From: Aplidium turbinatum
Lineage: Eukaryota; Chordata; Ascidiacea; Aplousobranchia; Polyclinidae
DNA: 64,000 bases
Direction: 5' to 3'
Assembly (NCBI GenBank): GCA_918807975.1
Contig: OU964932.1
Coordinates: 744,001-808,000, forward strand
Positions 24,886 to 39,218 of this stretch are shown here, piece after piece. Positions within the stretch are counted from its first letter, which is position 1; each line of letters begins with the position of its first letter. The notes beneath the pieces were generated by a model. The model made no database searches. It had not been told where the DNA came from and saw nothing but the letters and a program-made list of their open reading frames with translations. A program made the position numbers and the translations under genes.

Positions 24886-27800
24886 CGTACTAAAAGTGAA
24901 AATTATTGAAAAAAAATTGTCTTTTCAAAAAAATTTTTCTAAGACATTTCATACAGTGAAAAATAATTTTTTTTTGCGAAACTATTCAATTCTTTTTGTT
25001 TGAAACTAACGTCATTAAAAATTGTCTAAGAAAGTTTTTTTACGTACTAAAATTGAAAATCATTGAAAAAAACTTTCTTTTCAAAAAAAATTTTCAAAAA
25101 TTTTTCTAAGACATTTCATACAGTGAAAAATAATTTTTTTTTGCGAAACTGTCTAATTCTTTTTGTTTGAAACTAACGTCATTAAAAATTGTCTAAGAAA
25201 GTTTTTTTACGTACTAAAAGTGAAAATTATTGAAAAAAACTTTCTTTTCAAAAAAAATTTTCAAACATTTTTCTAAGACATTTCATACAGTGAAAAATAA
25301 TTTTTTTTGCGAAACTGTCTAATTCTTTTTGTTTGAAACTAACGTCATTAAAAATTGTCTAAGAAAGTTTTCTTACGTACTAAAAGTGAAAATTATTGAA
25401 AAGAAATTGTCTTTTCAAAAAAATTTTTCTAAGACATTTCATACAGTGAAAAATAATTTTTTTTTGCGAAACTATCCAATTCTTTTTGTTTGAAACTAAC
25501 GTCATTAAAAATTGTCTAAGAAAGTTTTTTTACGTACTAAAAGTGAAAATTATTGAAAAAAACTTTCTTTTCAAAAAAAAATTTTCAAAAATTTTTCTAA
25601 GACATTTCATACAGTGAAAAATAATTTTTTTTTGCGAAACTGTCTAATTCTTTTTGTTTGAAATTAACGTCATTAAAAATTGTCTAAGAAAGCTTTTTTA
25701 CGTACTAAAAGTGAAAATTATTGAAAAAAAATTGTCTTTTCAAAAAAATTTTTCTAAGACATTTCATACAGTGAAAAATAATTTTTTTTTGCGAAACTAT
25801 CCAATTCTTTTTGTTTGAAACTAACGTCATTAAAAATTGTCTAAGAAAGTTTTTTTACGTACTAAAAGTGAAAATTATTGAAAAAAATTTTCTTTTCAAA
25901 AAAAATTTTCAAAAATTTTTCTAAGACATTTCATACAGTGAAAAATAATTTTTTTTTGCGAAACTGTCTAATTCTTTTTGTTTGAAACTAACGTCATTAA
26001 AAATTGTCTAAGAAAGTTTTTTTTACATACTAAAAGTGAAAATTATTGAAAAAAAATTGTCTTTTCAAAAAAATTTTTCTAAGACATTTCATACAGTGAA
26101 AAATAATTTTTTTTTGCGAAACTATCCAATTCTTTTTGTTTGAAACTAACGTCATTAAAAATTGTCTAAGAAAGTTTTTTTACGTACTAAAAGTGAAAAT
26201 TATTGAAAAAAACTTTCTTTTCAAAAAAAAATTTTCAAAAATTTTTCTAAGACATTTCATACAGTGAAAAATAATTTTTTTTTGCGAAACTGTCTAATTC
26301 TTTTTGTTTGAAACTAACGTCATTAAAAATTGTCTAAGAAAGTTTTTTTACGTACTAAAAGTGAAAATTATTGAAAAAAATTTTCTTTTCAAAAAAGATT
26401 TTCAAAAATTTTTCTAAGACATTTCATACAGTGAAAACTAATTTTTTTTTGCGAAACTGTCTAATTCTTTTTGTTTGAAACTAACGTCATTAAAAATTGT
26501 CTAAGAAAGTTTTTTTTACATACTAAAAGTGAAAATTATTGAAAAAAAATTGTCTTTTCAAAAAAATTTTTCTAAGACATTTCATACCATGAAAAATAAT
26601 TTTTTTTTGCGAAACTATCCAATTCTTTTTGTTTGAAACTAACGTCATTAAAAATTGTCTAAGAAAGTTTTTTTACGTACTAAAAGTGAAAATTATTGAA
26701 AAAAACTTTCTTTTCAAAAAAAAATTTTCAAAAATTTTTCTAAGACATTTCATACAGTGAAAAATAATTTTTTTTTGCGAAACTGTCTAATTCTTTTTGT
26801 TTGAAACTAACGACATTAAAAATTGTCTAAGAAAGTTTTTTTACGTACTAAAAGTGAAAATTATTGAAAAAAAATTGTCTTTTCAAAAAAATTTTTCTAA
26901 GACATTTCATACAGTGAAAAATAATTTTTTTTTGCGAAACTATCCAATTCTTTTTGTTTGAAACTAACGTCATTAAAAATTGTCTAAGAAAGTTTTTTTA
27001 CGTACTAAAAGTGAAAATTATTGAAAAAAATTTTCTTTTCAAAAAAAATTTTCAAGAATTTTTCTAAGACATTTCATACAGTGAAAAATAATTTTTTTTG
27101 CGAAACTGTCTAATTCTTTTTGTTTGAAACTAACGTCATTAAAAATTGTCTAAGAAAGTTTTTTTACGTACTAAAAGTGAAAATTATTGAAAAAAATTTT
27201 CTTTTCAAAAAAGATTTTCAAAAATTTTTCTAAGACATTTCATACAGTGAAAACTAATTTTTTTTTGCGAAACTGTCTAATTCTTTTTGTTTGAAACTAA
27301 CGTCATTAAAAATTGTCAAAGAAAGTTTTTTTTACGTACTAAAAGTGAAAATTATTGAAAAAAAATTGTCTTTTCAAAAAAATTTTCTAAGACATTTCAT
27401 ACAGTGAAAAAAAACTTTTTTGCGAAACTATCCAATTCTTTTTGTTTGAAATTAACGTCATTGAAAATGGTCTAAAAAAGCTTTTTTACGTACTAAAAGT
27501 GAAAATTATTGAAAAGAAGTTGTCTTTTCAAAAAAATTTTTCTAAGACATTCCATACAGTGAAAAATAATTTTTTTTTGCGAAACTATCCAATTCTTTTT
27601 GTTTGAAACTAACGTCATTAAAAATTGTCTAAGAAAGTTTTTTTACGTACTAAAAGTGAAAATTATTGAAAAGAAATTGTCTTTTCAAAAAAATTTCTCT
27701 AAAACATTCCATACAGTGAAAAATAATTTTTTTTTGCGAAACTATCCAATTCTTTTTGTTTGAAACTAACGTCATTAAAAATTGTCTAAGAAAGTTTTTT

Positions 27801-28606
27801 TACGTACTAAAAGTGAAAATTATTGAAAAAAAATTGTCTTTTCAAAAAAATTTTTCTGACATTTCATACAGTGAAAAATAATTTTTTTTTGCGAAACTAT
27901 CCAATTCTTTTTGTTTGAAACTAACGTCATTGAAAATGGTCTAAAAAAGATTTTTTACGTACTAAAAGTGAAAATTATTGAAAAAAAATTGTCTTTTAAA
28001 AAAAATTTTTCTAAGACATTTCATACAGTGAAAAATAATTTTTTTTTGCGAAACTGTCTAATTCTTTTTGTTTGAAACTAACGTCATTAAAAATTGTCTA
28101 AGAAAGTTTTTTTACGTACTAAAAGTGAAAATTATTGAAAAAAATTTTCTTTTCAAAAAAAATTTTCAAACATTTTTCTAAGACATTTCATACAGTGAAA
28201 AATAATTTTTTTTGCGAAACTGTCTAATTCTTTTTGTTTGAAACTAACGTCATTAAAAATTGTCTAAGAAAGTTTTCTTACGTACTAAAAGTGAAAATTA
28301 TTGAAAAAAAATTGTCTTTTCAAAAAAAATTTTCTAAGACATTTCATACAGTGAAAAATAATTTTTTTTTGCGAAACTATCCAATTCTTTTTGTTTGAAA
28401 CTAACGTCATTAAAAATTGTCTAAGAAAGTTTTTTTTACGTACTAAAAGTAAAAATTATTGAAAAAAACTTTCTTTTCAAAAAAAAATTTTCAAAAATTT
28501 TTCTAAGACATTTCATACAGTGAAAAATAATTTTTTTTTGCGAAACTGTCTAATTCTTTTTGTTTGAAACTAACGTCATTAAAAATTGTCTAAGAAAGTT
28601 TTTTTA
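24886..28606 (+). repeat. 3,721-bp block, copy 2 (first copy at 3350)
   Basis: Same monomer order and total length as 3350-7070, at a 21,536-bp offset. Base differences noted by eye include CATACAGTG at about 26092 where copy 1 has CATACCATG, CTAAGAC for CTAATAC near 27065, and CTAAGAC for CTAACAC near 28014. Confidence 0.87.
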
Positions 28607-30048
28607 CGTACTAAAAGTGAAATTTATTGAAAAAAAATTGTTTTTTCAAAAAAAATTTTCTAAGACATTTCATACTGTGAAAAATAATTTTTTTTTGCGA
28701 AACTATCCAATTCCTTTTGTTTGAAACTAACGTCATTAAAAATTGTCTAAGAAAGTTTTTTTACGTACTAAAAGTGAAAATTATTGAAAAAAATTTTCTT
28801 TTCAAAAAAAATTTTCAAAAATTTTTCTAAGACATTTCATACAGTGAAAAATAATTTTTTTTTGCGAAGCTGTCTAATTCTTTTTGTTTGAAACTAACGT
28901 CATTAAAAATTGTCTAAGAAAGTTTTTTTACGTACTAAAAGTGAAAATTATTGAAAAGAAATTGTCTTTTCAAAAAAATTTTTCCAAGACATTTCATACA
29001 GTGAAAAATAATTTTTTTTTGCGAAACTATCCAATTCTTTTTGTTTGAAACTAACGTCATTAAAAATTGTCTAAAAAAGTTTTTTTACGTACTAAAAGTG
29101 AAAATTATTGAAAAAAAATTGTCTTTTAAAAAAAATTTTTCTAAGACATTTCATACAGTGAAAAATAATTTTTTTTTGCGGAACTGTTTAATTCTTTTTG
29201 TTTGAAACTAACGTCATTAAAAATTGTCTAAGAAAGATTTTTTACGTACTAAAAGTGAAAATTATTGAAAAAAAATTGTCTTTTCAAAAAAATTTTTCTA
29301 AGACATTTCATACAGTGAAAAATAATTTTTTTTTGCGAAACTATCCAATTCTTTTTGTTTGAAACTAACGTCATTAAAAATTGTCTAAGAAAGTTTTTTT
29401 ACGTACTAAAAGTGAAAATTATTGAAAAAAATTTTCTTTTCAAAAAAAATTTTCAAAAATTTTTCTAAGACATTTCATACAGTGAAAAATAATTTTTTTT
29501 TGCGAAACTGTCTAATTCTTTTTGTTTGAAACTAACGTCATTAAAAATTGTCTAAGAAAGTTTTTTTACGTACTAAAAGTGAAAATTATTGAAAAAAATT
29601 TTCTTTTCAAAAAAATTTTTCAAACATTTTTCTAAGACATTTCATACAGTGAAAAATAATTTTTTTTGCGAAACTGTCTAATTCTTTTTGTTTGAAACTA
29701 ACGTCATTAAAAATTGTCTAAGAAAGTTTTCTTACGTACTAAAAGTGAAAATTATTGAAAAAAATTTGTCTTTTCAAAAAAATTTTTCTAAGTCATTTCA
29801 TACAGTGAAAAATAATTTTTTTTTGCGAAACTATCCAATTCTTTTTGTTTGAAACTAACGTCATTAAAAATTGTCTAAGAAAGTTTTTTTACGTACTAAA
29901 AGTGAAAATTATTGAAAAGAAATTGTTTTTTCAAAAAAATTTTTCTAAGACATTCCATACAGTGAAAAATAATTTTTTTTTGCGAAACTATCCAATTCTT
30001 TTTGTTTGAAATTAACGTCATTAAAAATTGTCTAAGAAAGTTTTTTTA
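28607..30048 (+). repeat. Partial GTTTTTTC-type block, copy 3, and linker monomers
   Basis: Begins with the same monomers as 22796 (AATTCCTTTTG at 28713, GCGAAGCTG, TTTCCAAGAC, TGCGGAACTG at 29178; offset about 5,811 bp). After roughly six monomers it changes to copies with TTTTTCAAACATTT and the rare CTAAGTCATTTC at 29791. A similar tail recurs from 38102 at an offset of 9,170-9,171 bp. Confidence 0.78.
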
Positions 30049-33000
30049 CGTACTAAAAGTGAAAATCATTGAAAAAAACTTTCTTTTCAAAAAAAATTTC
30101 AAAAATTTTTCTAAGACATTTCATACAGTGAAAAATAATTTTTTTTTGCGAAACTGTCTAATTCTTTTTGTTTGAAACTAACGTCATTAAAAATTGTCTA
30201 AGAAAGTTTTTTTACGTACTAAAAGTGAAAATTATTGAAAAAAATTTTCTTTTCAAAAAAAATTTTCAAAAATTTTTCTAAGACATTTCATACAGTGAAA
30301 AATAATTTTTTTTGCGGAACTGTCTAATTCTTTTTGTTTGAAACTAACGTCATTAAAAATTGTCTAAGAAAGTTTTTTTACGTACTAAAAGTGAAAATTA
30401 TTGAAAAAAAATTGTCTTTTCAAAAAAATTTTTCTAAGACATTTCATACAGTGAAAAATAATTTTTTTTTGCGAAACTATCCAATTCTTTTTGTTTGAAA
30501 CTAACGTCATTAAAAATTGTCTAAGAAAGATTTTTTACGTACTAAAAGTGAAAATTATTGAAAAAAATTTTCTTTTCAAAAAAAATTTTCAAACATTTTT
30601 CTAAGACATTTCATACAGTGAAAAATAATTTTTTTTGCGAAACTGTCTAATTCTTTTTGTTTGAAACTAACGTCATTAGGAATTGTCTAAGAAAGTTTTC
30701 TTACGTACTAAAAGTGAAAATTATTGAAAAAAAATTGTCTTTTCAAAAAAATTCTTCTAAGACATTTCATACAGTGAAAAATAATTTTTTTTTGCGAAAC
30801 TATCCAATTCTTTTTGTTTGAAACTAACGTCATTAAAAATTGTCTAAGAAAGTTTTTTTACGTACTAAAAGTGAAAATTATTGAAAAAAACTTTCTTTTC
30901 AAAAAAAAATTTTCAAAAATTTTTCCAAGACATTTCATACAGTGAAAAATAATTTTTTTTTGCGAAACTGTCTAATTCTTTTTGTTTGAAACTAACGTCA
31001 TTAAAAATTGTCTAAGAAAGTTTTTTTACGTACTAAAAGTGAAAATTATTGAAAAAAAATTGTCTTTTCAAAAAAATTTTTCTAAGACATTTCATACAGT
31101 GGAAAATAATTTTTTTTTGCGAAACTATCTAATTCTTTTTGTTTGAAACTAACGTCATTAAAAATTGTCTAAGAAAGTTTTTTTACGTACTAAAAGTGAA
31201 AATTATTGAAAAGAAATTGTCTTTTCAAAAAAATTTCTCTAAGACATTCCATACAGTGAAAAATAATTTTTTTTTGCGAAACTATCCAATTCTTTTTGTT
31301 TGAAACTAACGTCATTAAAAATTGTCTAAGAAAGTTTTTTTACGTACTAAAAGTGAAAATTATTGAAAAAAAATTGTCTTTTCAAAAAAATTTTTCTGAC
31401 ATTTCATACAGTGAAAAATAATTTTTTTTTGCGAAACTATCCAATTCTTTTTGTTTGAAACTAACGTCATTGAAAATGGTCTAAAAAAGATTTTTTACGT
31501 ACTAAAAGTGAAAATTATTGAAAAAAATTGTCTTTTCAAAAAAATTTTTCTAAGACATTTCATACAGTGAAAAATAATTTTTTTTTGCGAAACTATCCAA
31601 TTCTTTTTGTTTGAAACTAACGTCATTAAAAATTGTCTAAGAAAGTTTTTTTTACGTACTAAAAGTAAAAATTATTGAAAAAAACTTTCTTTTCAAAAAA
31701 AAATTTTCAAAAATTTTTCTAAGACATTTCATACAGTGAAAAATAATTTTTTTTTGCGAAACTGTCTAATTCTTTTTGTTTGAAACTAACGTCATTAAAA
31801 ATTGTCTAAGAAAGTTTTTTTACGTACTAAAAGTGAAAATTATTGAAAAAAAATTGTTTTTTCAAAAAAAATTTTCTAAGACATTTCATACAGTGAAAAA
31901 TAATTTTTTTTTGCGAAACTATCCAATTCCTTTTGTTTGAAACTAACGTCATTAAAAATTGTCTAAGAAAGTTTTTTTACGTACTAAAAGTGAAAATTAT
32001 TGAAAAAAATTTTCTTTTCAAAAAAAATTTTCAAAAATTTTTCTAAGACATTTCATACAGTGAAAAATAATTTTTTTTTGCGAAGCTGTCTAATTCTTTT
32101 TGTTTGAAACTAACGTCATTAAAAATTGTCTAAGAAATTTTTTTACGTACTAAAAGTGAAAATTATTGAAAAGAAATTGTCTTTTCAAAAAAATTTTCTA
32201 AGACATTTCATACAGTGAAAAAAAATTTTTTGCGAAACTATCCAATTCTTTTTGTTTGAAACTAACGTCATTAAAAATTGTCTAAGAAAGTTTTTTTACG
32301 TACTAAAAGTGAAAATTATTGAAAAGAAATTATCTTTTCAAAAAAATTTTTCTAAGACATTCCATACAGTGAAAAATAATTTTTTTTGCGAAACTATCCA
32401 ATTCTTTTTGTTTGAAACTAACGTCATTAAAAATTGTCTAAGAAAGTTTTTTTACGTACTAAAAGTGAAAATCATTGAAAAAAACTTTCTTTTCAAAAAA
32501 AATTTTCAAAAATTTTTCTAAGACATTTCATACAGTGAAAAATAATTTTTTTTGCGAAACTGTCTAATTCTTTTTGTTTGAAACTAACGTCATTAAAAAT
32601 TGTCTAAGAAAGTTTTTTTACGTACTAAAAGTGAAAATTATTGAAAAAAATTTTCTTTTCAAAAAAGATTTTCAAAAATTTTTCTAAGACATTTCATACA
32701 GTGAAAACTAATTTTTTTTTGCGAAACTGTCTAATTCTTTTTGTTTGAAACTAACGTCATTAAAAATTGTCTAAGAAAGTTTTTTTTACATACTAAAAGT
32801 GAAAATTATTGAAAAAAAATTGTCTTTTCAAAAAAATTTTTCTAAGACATTTCATACCATGAAAAATAATTTTTTTTTGCGAAACTATCCAATTCTTTTT
32901 GTTTGAAACTAACGTCATTAAAAATTGTCTAAGAAAGTTTTTTTACGTACTAAAAGTGAAAATTATTGAAAAAAACTTTCTTTTCAAAAAAAAATTTTCA

Positions 33001-33270
33001 AAAATTTTTCTAAGACATTTCATACAGTGAAAAATAATTTTTTTTTGCGAAACTGTCTAATTCTTTTTGTTTGAAACTAACGACATTAAAAATTGTCTAA
33101 GAAAGTTTTTTTACGTACTAAAAGTGAAAATTATTGAAAAAAAATTGTCTTTTCAAAAAAATTTTTCTAAGACATTTCATACAGTGAAAAATAATTTTTT
33201 TTTGCGAAACTATCCAATTCTTTTTGTTTGAAACTAACGTCATTAAAAATTGTCTAAGAAAGTTTTTTTA
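30049..33270 (+). repeat. 20-monomer tandem block, 3,222 bp, copy 1
   Basis: Twenty motif intervals. Tags: GAAAATCATTG at 30061, TGCGGAACTG at 30314, ATTAGGAATTG near 30677, ATTCTTCTAAGAC near 30752, CAGTGGAAAATAA near 31098, and the shortened AAGAAATTTTTTTACG near 32131. Each recurs 3,222-3,224 bp downstream. Confidence 0.87.
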
Positions 33271-36200
33271 CGTACTAAAAGTGAAAATCATTGAAAAAAA
33301 CTTTCTTTTCAAAAAAAATTTTCAAAAATTTTTCTAAGACATTTCATACAGTGAAAAATAATTTTTTTTTGCGAAACTGTCTAATTCTTTTTGTTTGAAA
33401 CTAACGTCATTAAAAATTGTCTAAGAAAGTTTTTTTACGTACTAAAAGTGAAAATTATTGAAAAAAATTTTCTTTTCAAAAAAAATTTTCAAAAATTTTT
33501 CTAAGACATTTCATACAGTGAAAAATAATTTTTTTTGCGGAACTGTCTAATTCTTTTTGTTTGAAACTAACGTCATTAAAAATTGTCTAAGAAAGTTTTT
33601 TTACGTACTAAAAGTGAAAATTATTGAAAAAAAATTGCCTTTTCAAAAAAATTTTTCTAAGACATTTCATACAGTGAAAAATAATTTTTTTTTGCGAAAC
33701 TATCCAATTCTTTTTGTTTGAAACTAACGTCATTAAAAATTGTCTAAGAAAGTTTTTTTACGTACTAAAAGTGAAAATTATTGAAAAAAATTTTCTTTTC
33801 AAAAAAAATTTTCAAACATTTTTCTAAGACATTTCATACAGTGAAAAATAATTTTTTTTGCGAAACTGTCTAATTCTTTTTGTTTGAAACTAACGTCATT
33901 AAGAATTGTCTAAGAAAGTTTTCTTACGTACTAAAAGTGAAAATTATTGAAAAAAAATTGTCTTTTCAAAAAAATTCTTCTAAGACATTTCATACAGTGA
34001 AAAATAATTTTTTTTTGCGAAACTATCCAATTCTTTTTGTTTGAAACTAACGTCATTAAAAATTGTCTAAGAAAGTTTTTTTACGTACTAAAAGTGAAAA
34101 TTATTGAAAAAAACTTTCTTTTCAAAAAAAAATTTTCAAAAATTTTTCCAAGACATTTCATACAGTGAAAAATAATTTTTTTTTGCGAAACTGTCTAATT
34201 CTTTTTGTTTGAAACTAACGTCATTAAAAATTGTCTAAGAAAGTTTTTTTACGTACTAAAAGTGAAAATTATTGAAAAAAAATTGTCTTTTCAAAAAAGT
34301 TTTTCTAAGACATTTCATACAGTGGAAAATAATTTTTTTTTGCGAAACTATCTAATTCTTTTTGTTTGAAACTAACGTCATTAAAAATTGTCTAAGAAAG
34401 TTTTTTTACGTACTAAAAGTGAAAATTATTGAAAAGAAATTGTCTTTTCAAAAAAATTTCTCTAAGACATTCCATACAGTGAAAAATAATTTTTTTTTGC
34501 GAAACTATCCAATTCTTTTTGTTTGAAACTAACGTCATTAAAAATTGTCTAAGAAAGTTTTTTTACGTACTAAAAGTGAAAATTATTGAAAAAAAATTGT
34601 CTTTTCAAAAAAATTTTTCTGACATTTCATACAGTGAAAAATAATTTTTTTTTGCGAAACTATCCAATTCTTTTTGTTTGAAACTAACGTCATTGAAAAT
34701 GGTCTAAAAAAGATTTTTTACGTACTAAAAGTGAAAATTATTGAAAAAAATTGTCTTTTCAAAAAAATTTTTCTAAGACATTTCATACAGTGAAAAATAA
34801 TTTTTTTTTGCGAAACTATCCAATTCTTTTTGTTTGAAACTAACGTCATTAAAAATTGTCTAAGAAAGTTTTTTTTACGTACTAAAAGTAAAAATTATTG
34901 AAAAAAACTTTCTTTTCAAAAAAAAATTTTCAAAAATTTTTCTAAGACATTTCATACAGTGAAAAATAATTTTTTTTTGCGAAACTGTCTAATTCTTTTT
35001 GTTTGAAACTAACGTCATTAAAAATTGTCTAAGAAAGTTTTTTTACGTACTAAAAGTGAAAATTATTGAAAAAAAATTGTTTTTTCAAAAAAAATTTTCT
35101 AAGACATTTCATACAGTGAAAAATAATTTTTTTTTGCGAAACTATCCAATTCCTTTTGTTTGAAACTAACGTCATTAAAAATTGTCTAAGAAAGTTTTTT
35201 TACGTACTAAAAGTGAAAATTATTGAAAAAAATTTTCTTTTCAAAAAAAATTTTCAAAAATTTTTCTAAGACATTTCATACAGTGAAAAATAATTTTTTT
35301 TTGCGAAGCTGTCTAATTCTTTTTGTTTGAAACTAACGTCATTAAAAATTGTCTTAAGAAATTTTTTTACGTACTAAAAGTGAAAATTATTGAAAAGAAA
35401 TTGTCTTTTCAAAAAAATTTTCTAAGACATTTCATACAGTGAAAAAAAATTTTTTGCGAAACTATCCAATTCTTTTTGTTTGAAACTAACGTCATTAAAA
35501 ATTGTCTAAGAAAGTTTTTTTACGTACTAAAAGTGAAAATTATTGAAAAGAAATTATCTTTTCAAAAAAATTTTTCTAAGACATTCCATACAGTGAAAAA
35601 TAATTTTTTTTGCGAAACTATCCAATTCTTTTTGTTTGAAACTAACGTCATTAAAAATTGTCTAAGAAAGTTTTTTTACGTACTAAAAGTGAAAATCATT
35701 GAAAAAAACTTTCTTTTCAAAAAAAATTTTCAAACATTTTTCTAAGACATTTCATACAGTGAAAAATAATTTTTTTTGCGAAACTGTCTAATTCTTTTTG
35801 TTTGAAACTAACGTCATTAAAAATTGTCTAAGAAAGTTTTTTTACGTACTAAAAGTGAAAATTATTGAAAAAAATTTTCTTTTCAAAAAAGATTTTCAAA
35901 AATTTTTCTAAGACATTTCATACAGTGAAAAATAATTTTTTTTTGCGAAACTGTCTAATTCTTTTTGTTTGAAACTAACGTCATTAAAAATTGTCTAAGA
36001 AAGTTTTTTTTACATACTAAAAGTGAAAATTATTGAAAAAAAATTGTCTTTTCAAAAAAATTTTTCTAAGACATTTCATACCATGAAAAATAATTTTTTT
36101 TTGCGAAACTATCCAATTCTTTTTGTTTGAAACTAACGTCATTAAAAATTGTCTAAGAAAGTTTTTTTACGTACTAAAAGTGAAAATTATTGAAAAAAAC

Positions 36201-36494
36201 TTTCTTTTCAAAAAAAAATTTTCAAAAATTTTTCTAAGACATTTCATACAGTGAAAAATAATTTTTTTTTGCGAAACTGTCTAATTCTTTTTGTTTGAAA
36301 CTAACGACATTAAAAATTGTCTAAGAAAGTTTTTTTACGTACTAAAAGTGAAAATTATTGAAAAAAAATTGTCTTTTCAAAAAAATTTTTCTAAGACATT
36401 TCATACAGTGAAAAATAATTTTTTTTTGCGAAACTATCCAATTCTTTTTGTTTGAAACTAACGTCATTAAAAATTGTCTAAGAAAGTTTTTTTA
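33271..36494 (+). repeat. 20-monomer tandem block, 3,224 bp, copy 2
   Basis: Tandem partner of 30049-33270. It differs by small changes, for example ATTAAGAATTG near 33899 and one added T in GTCTTAAGAAA near 35352. The match stops about where GAAAATCATTG (33289) is replaced by GAAAATTATTG (36513). Confidence 0.87.
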
Positions 36495-38020
36495 CGTACT
36501 AAAAGTGAAAATTATTGAAAAAAATTTTCTTTTCAAAAAAAATTTTCAAAAATTTTTCTAAGACATTTCATACAGTGAAAAATAATTTTTTTTTGCGAAA
36601 CTGTCTAATTCTTTTTGTTTGAAACTAACGTCATTAAAAATTGTCTAAGAAAGTTTTTTTACGTACTAAAAGTGAAAATTATTGAAAAAAATTTTCTTTT
36701 CAAAAAAGATTTTCAAAAATTTTTCTAAGACATTTCATACAGTGAAAACTAATTTTTTTTTGCGAAACTGTCTAATTCTTTTTGTTTGAAACTAACGTCA
36801 TTAAAAATTGTCTAAGAAAGTTTTTTTTACGTACTAAAAGTGAAAATTATTGAAAAAAAATTGTCTTTTCAAAAAAATTTTCTAAGACATTTCATACAGT
36901 GAAAAAAAACTTTTTTGCGAAACTATCCAATTCTTTTTGTTTGAAATTAACGTCATTGAAAATGGTCTAAAAAAGCTTTTTTACGTACTAAAAGTGAAAA
37001 TTATTGAAAAGAAATTGTCTTTTCAAAAAAATTTTTCTAAGACATTCCATACAGTGAAAAATAATTTTTTTTTGCGAAACTATCCAATTCTTTTTGTTTG
37101 AAACTAACGTCATTAAAAATTGTCTAAGAAAGTTTTTTTACGTACTAAAAGTGAAAATTATTGAAAAGAAATTGTCTTTTCAAAAAAATTTCTCTAAAAC
37201 ATTCCATACAGTGAAAAATAATTTTTTTTTGCGAAACTATCCAATTCTTTTTGTTTGAAACTAACGTCATTAAAAATTGTCTAAGAAAGTTTTTTTACGT
37301 ACTAAAAGTGAAAATTATTGAAAAAAAATTGTCTTTTCAAAAAAGTTTTTCTGACATTTCATACAGTGAAAAATAATTTTTTTTTGCGAAACTATCCAAT
37401 TCTTTTTGTTTGAAACTAACGTCATTAAAAAAGGTCTAAAAAAGATTTTTTACGTACTAAAAGTGAAAATTATTGAAAAAAAATTGTCTTTTAAAAAAAA
37501 TTTTTCTAAGACATTTCATACAGTGAAAAATAATTTTTTTTTGCGAAACTGTCTAATTCTTTTTGTTTGAAACTAACGTCATTAAAAATTGTCTAAGAAA
37601 GTTTTTTTACGTACTAAAAGTGAAAATTATTGAAAAAAATTTTCTTTTCAAAAAAAATTTTCAAACATTTTTCTAAGACATTTCATACAGTGAAAAATAA
37701 TTTTTTTTGCGAAACTGTCTAATTCTTTTTGTTTGAAACTAACGTCATTAAAAATTGTCTAAGAAAGTTTTCTTACGTACTAAAAGTGAAAATTATTGAA
37801 AAAAAATTGTCTTTTCAAAAAAAATTTTCTAAGACATTTCATACAGTGAAAAATAATTTTTTTTTGCGAAACTATCCAATTCTTTTTGTTTGAAACTAAC
37901 GTCATTAAAAATTGTCTAAGAAAGTTTTTTTTACGTACTAAAAGTAAAAATTATTGAAAAAAACTTTCTTTTCAAAAAAAAATTTTCAAAAATTTTTCTA
38001 AGACATTTCATACAGTGAAA
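35845..38020 (+). repeat. Segment duplicated from about 26351 (offset 9,494)
   Basis: Overlaps the end of the preceding block. TACATAC (26519 and 36013), the AAGCTT cassette (27478 and 36973) and the ACTAAAAGTAAAAATT monomer (28439 and 37934) keep the offset to within one base over about 13 monomers. The last monomer is a hybrid: an L front with CTTTC joined to a GCGAAGCTG rear half, the expected product of losing whole monomers. Confidence 0.8.
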
Positions 38021-38101
38021 AATAATTTTTTTTTGCGAAGCTGTCTAATTCTTTTTGTTTGAAACTAACGTCATTAAAAATTGTCTAAGAAAGTTTTTTT
38101 A

Positions 38102-39218
38102 CGTACTAAAAGTGAAAATTATTGAAAAGAAATTGTCTTTTCAAAAAAATTTTTCCAAGACATTTCATACAGTGAAAAATAATTTTTTTTTGCGAAACTA
38201 TCCAATTCTTTTTGTTTGAAACTAACGTCATTAAAAATTGTCTAAAAAAGTTTTTTTACGTACTAAAAGTGAAAATTATTGAAAAAAAATTGTCTTTTAA
38301 AAAAAATTTTTCTAAGACATTTCATACAGTGAAAAATAATTTTTTTTTGCGGAACTGTCTAATTCTTTTTGTTTGAAACTAACGTCATTAAAAATTGTCT
38401 AAGAAAGATTTTTTACGTACTAAAAGTGAAAATTATTGAAAAAAAATTGTCTTTTCAAAAAAATTTTTCTAAGACATTTCATACAGTGAAAAATAATTTT
38501 TTTTTGCGAAACTATCCAATTCTTTTTGTTTGAAACTAACGTCATTAAAAATTGTCTAAGAAAGTTTTTTTACGTACTAAAAGTGAAAATTATTGAAAAA
38601 AATTTTCTTTTCAAAAAAAATTTTCAAAAATTTTTCTAAGACATTTCATACAGTGAAAAATAATTTTTTTTTGCGAAACTGTCTAATTCTTTTTGTTTGA
38701 AACTAACGTCATTAAAAATTGTCTAAGAAAGTTTTTTACGTACTAAAAGTGAAAATTATTGAAAAAAATTGTCTTTTCAAAAAAATTTTTCAAACATTTT
38801 TCTAAGACATTTCATACAGTGAAAAATAATTTTTTTTGCGAAACTGTCTAATTCTTTTTGTTTGAAACTAACGTCATTAAAAATTGTCTAAGAAAGTTTT
38901 CTTACGTACTAAAAGTGAAAATTATTGAAAAAAATTTGTCTTTTCAAAAAAATTTTTCTAAGTCATTTCATACAGTGAAAAATAATTTTTTTTTGCGAAA
39001 CTATCCAATTCTTTTTGTTTGAAACTAACGTCATTAAAAATTGTCTAAGAAAGTTTTTTTACGTACTAAAAGTGAAAATTATTGAAAAGAAATTGTTTTT
39101 TCAAAAAAATTTTTCTAAGACATTTCATACAGTGAAAAATAATTTTTTTTTGCGAAACTGTCTAATTCTTTTTGTTTGAAACTAACGTCATTAAAAATTG
39201 TCTAAGAAAGTTTTTTTA
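38102..39218 (+). repeat. Segment duplicated from about 28931 (offset 9,170-9,171)
   Basis: TTTCCAAGAC S monomer, TGCGGAACTG S monomer, TTTTTCAAACATTT L monomer and the rare CTAAGTCATTTC (38961, against 29791) occur in the same order as in 28931-30048. The shift in offset from 9,494 to 9,171 equals about two monomers and matches the hybrid junction just upstream. Confidence 0.78.

Noticed and set aside
32252-32521. Open frame of 89 codons, with near copies at 35476-35745 and 41257-41526
   Set aside because: Starts at TTG, and the peptide repeats itself with monomer spacing. The three copies follow the 20-monomer block, so the reading frame is a by-product of monomer lengths and not a kept gene.
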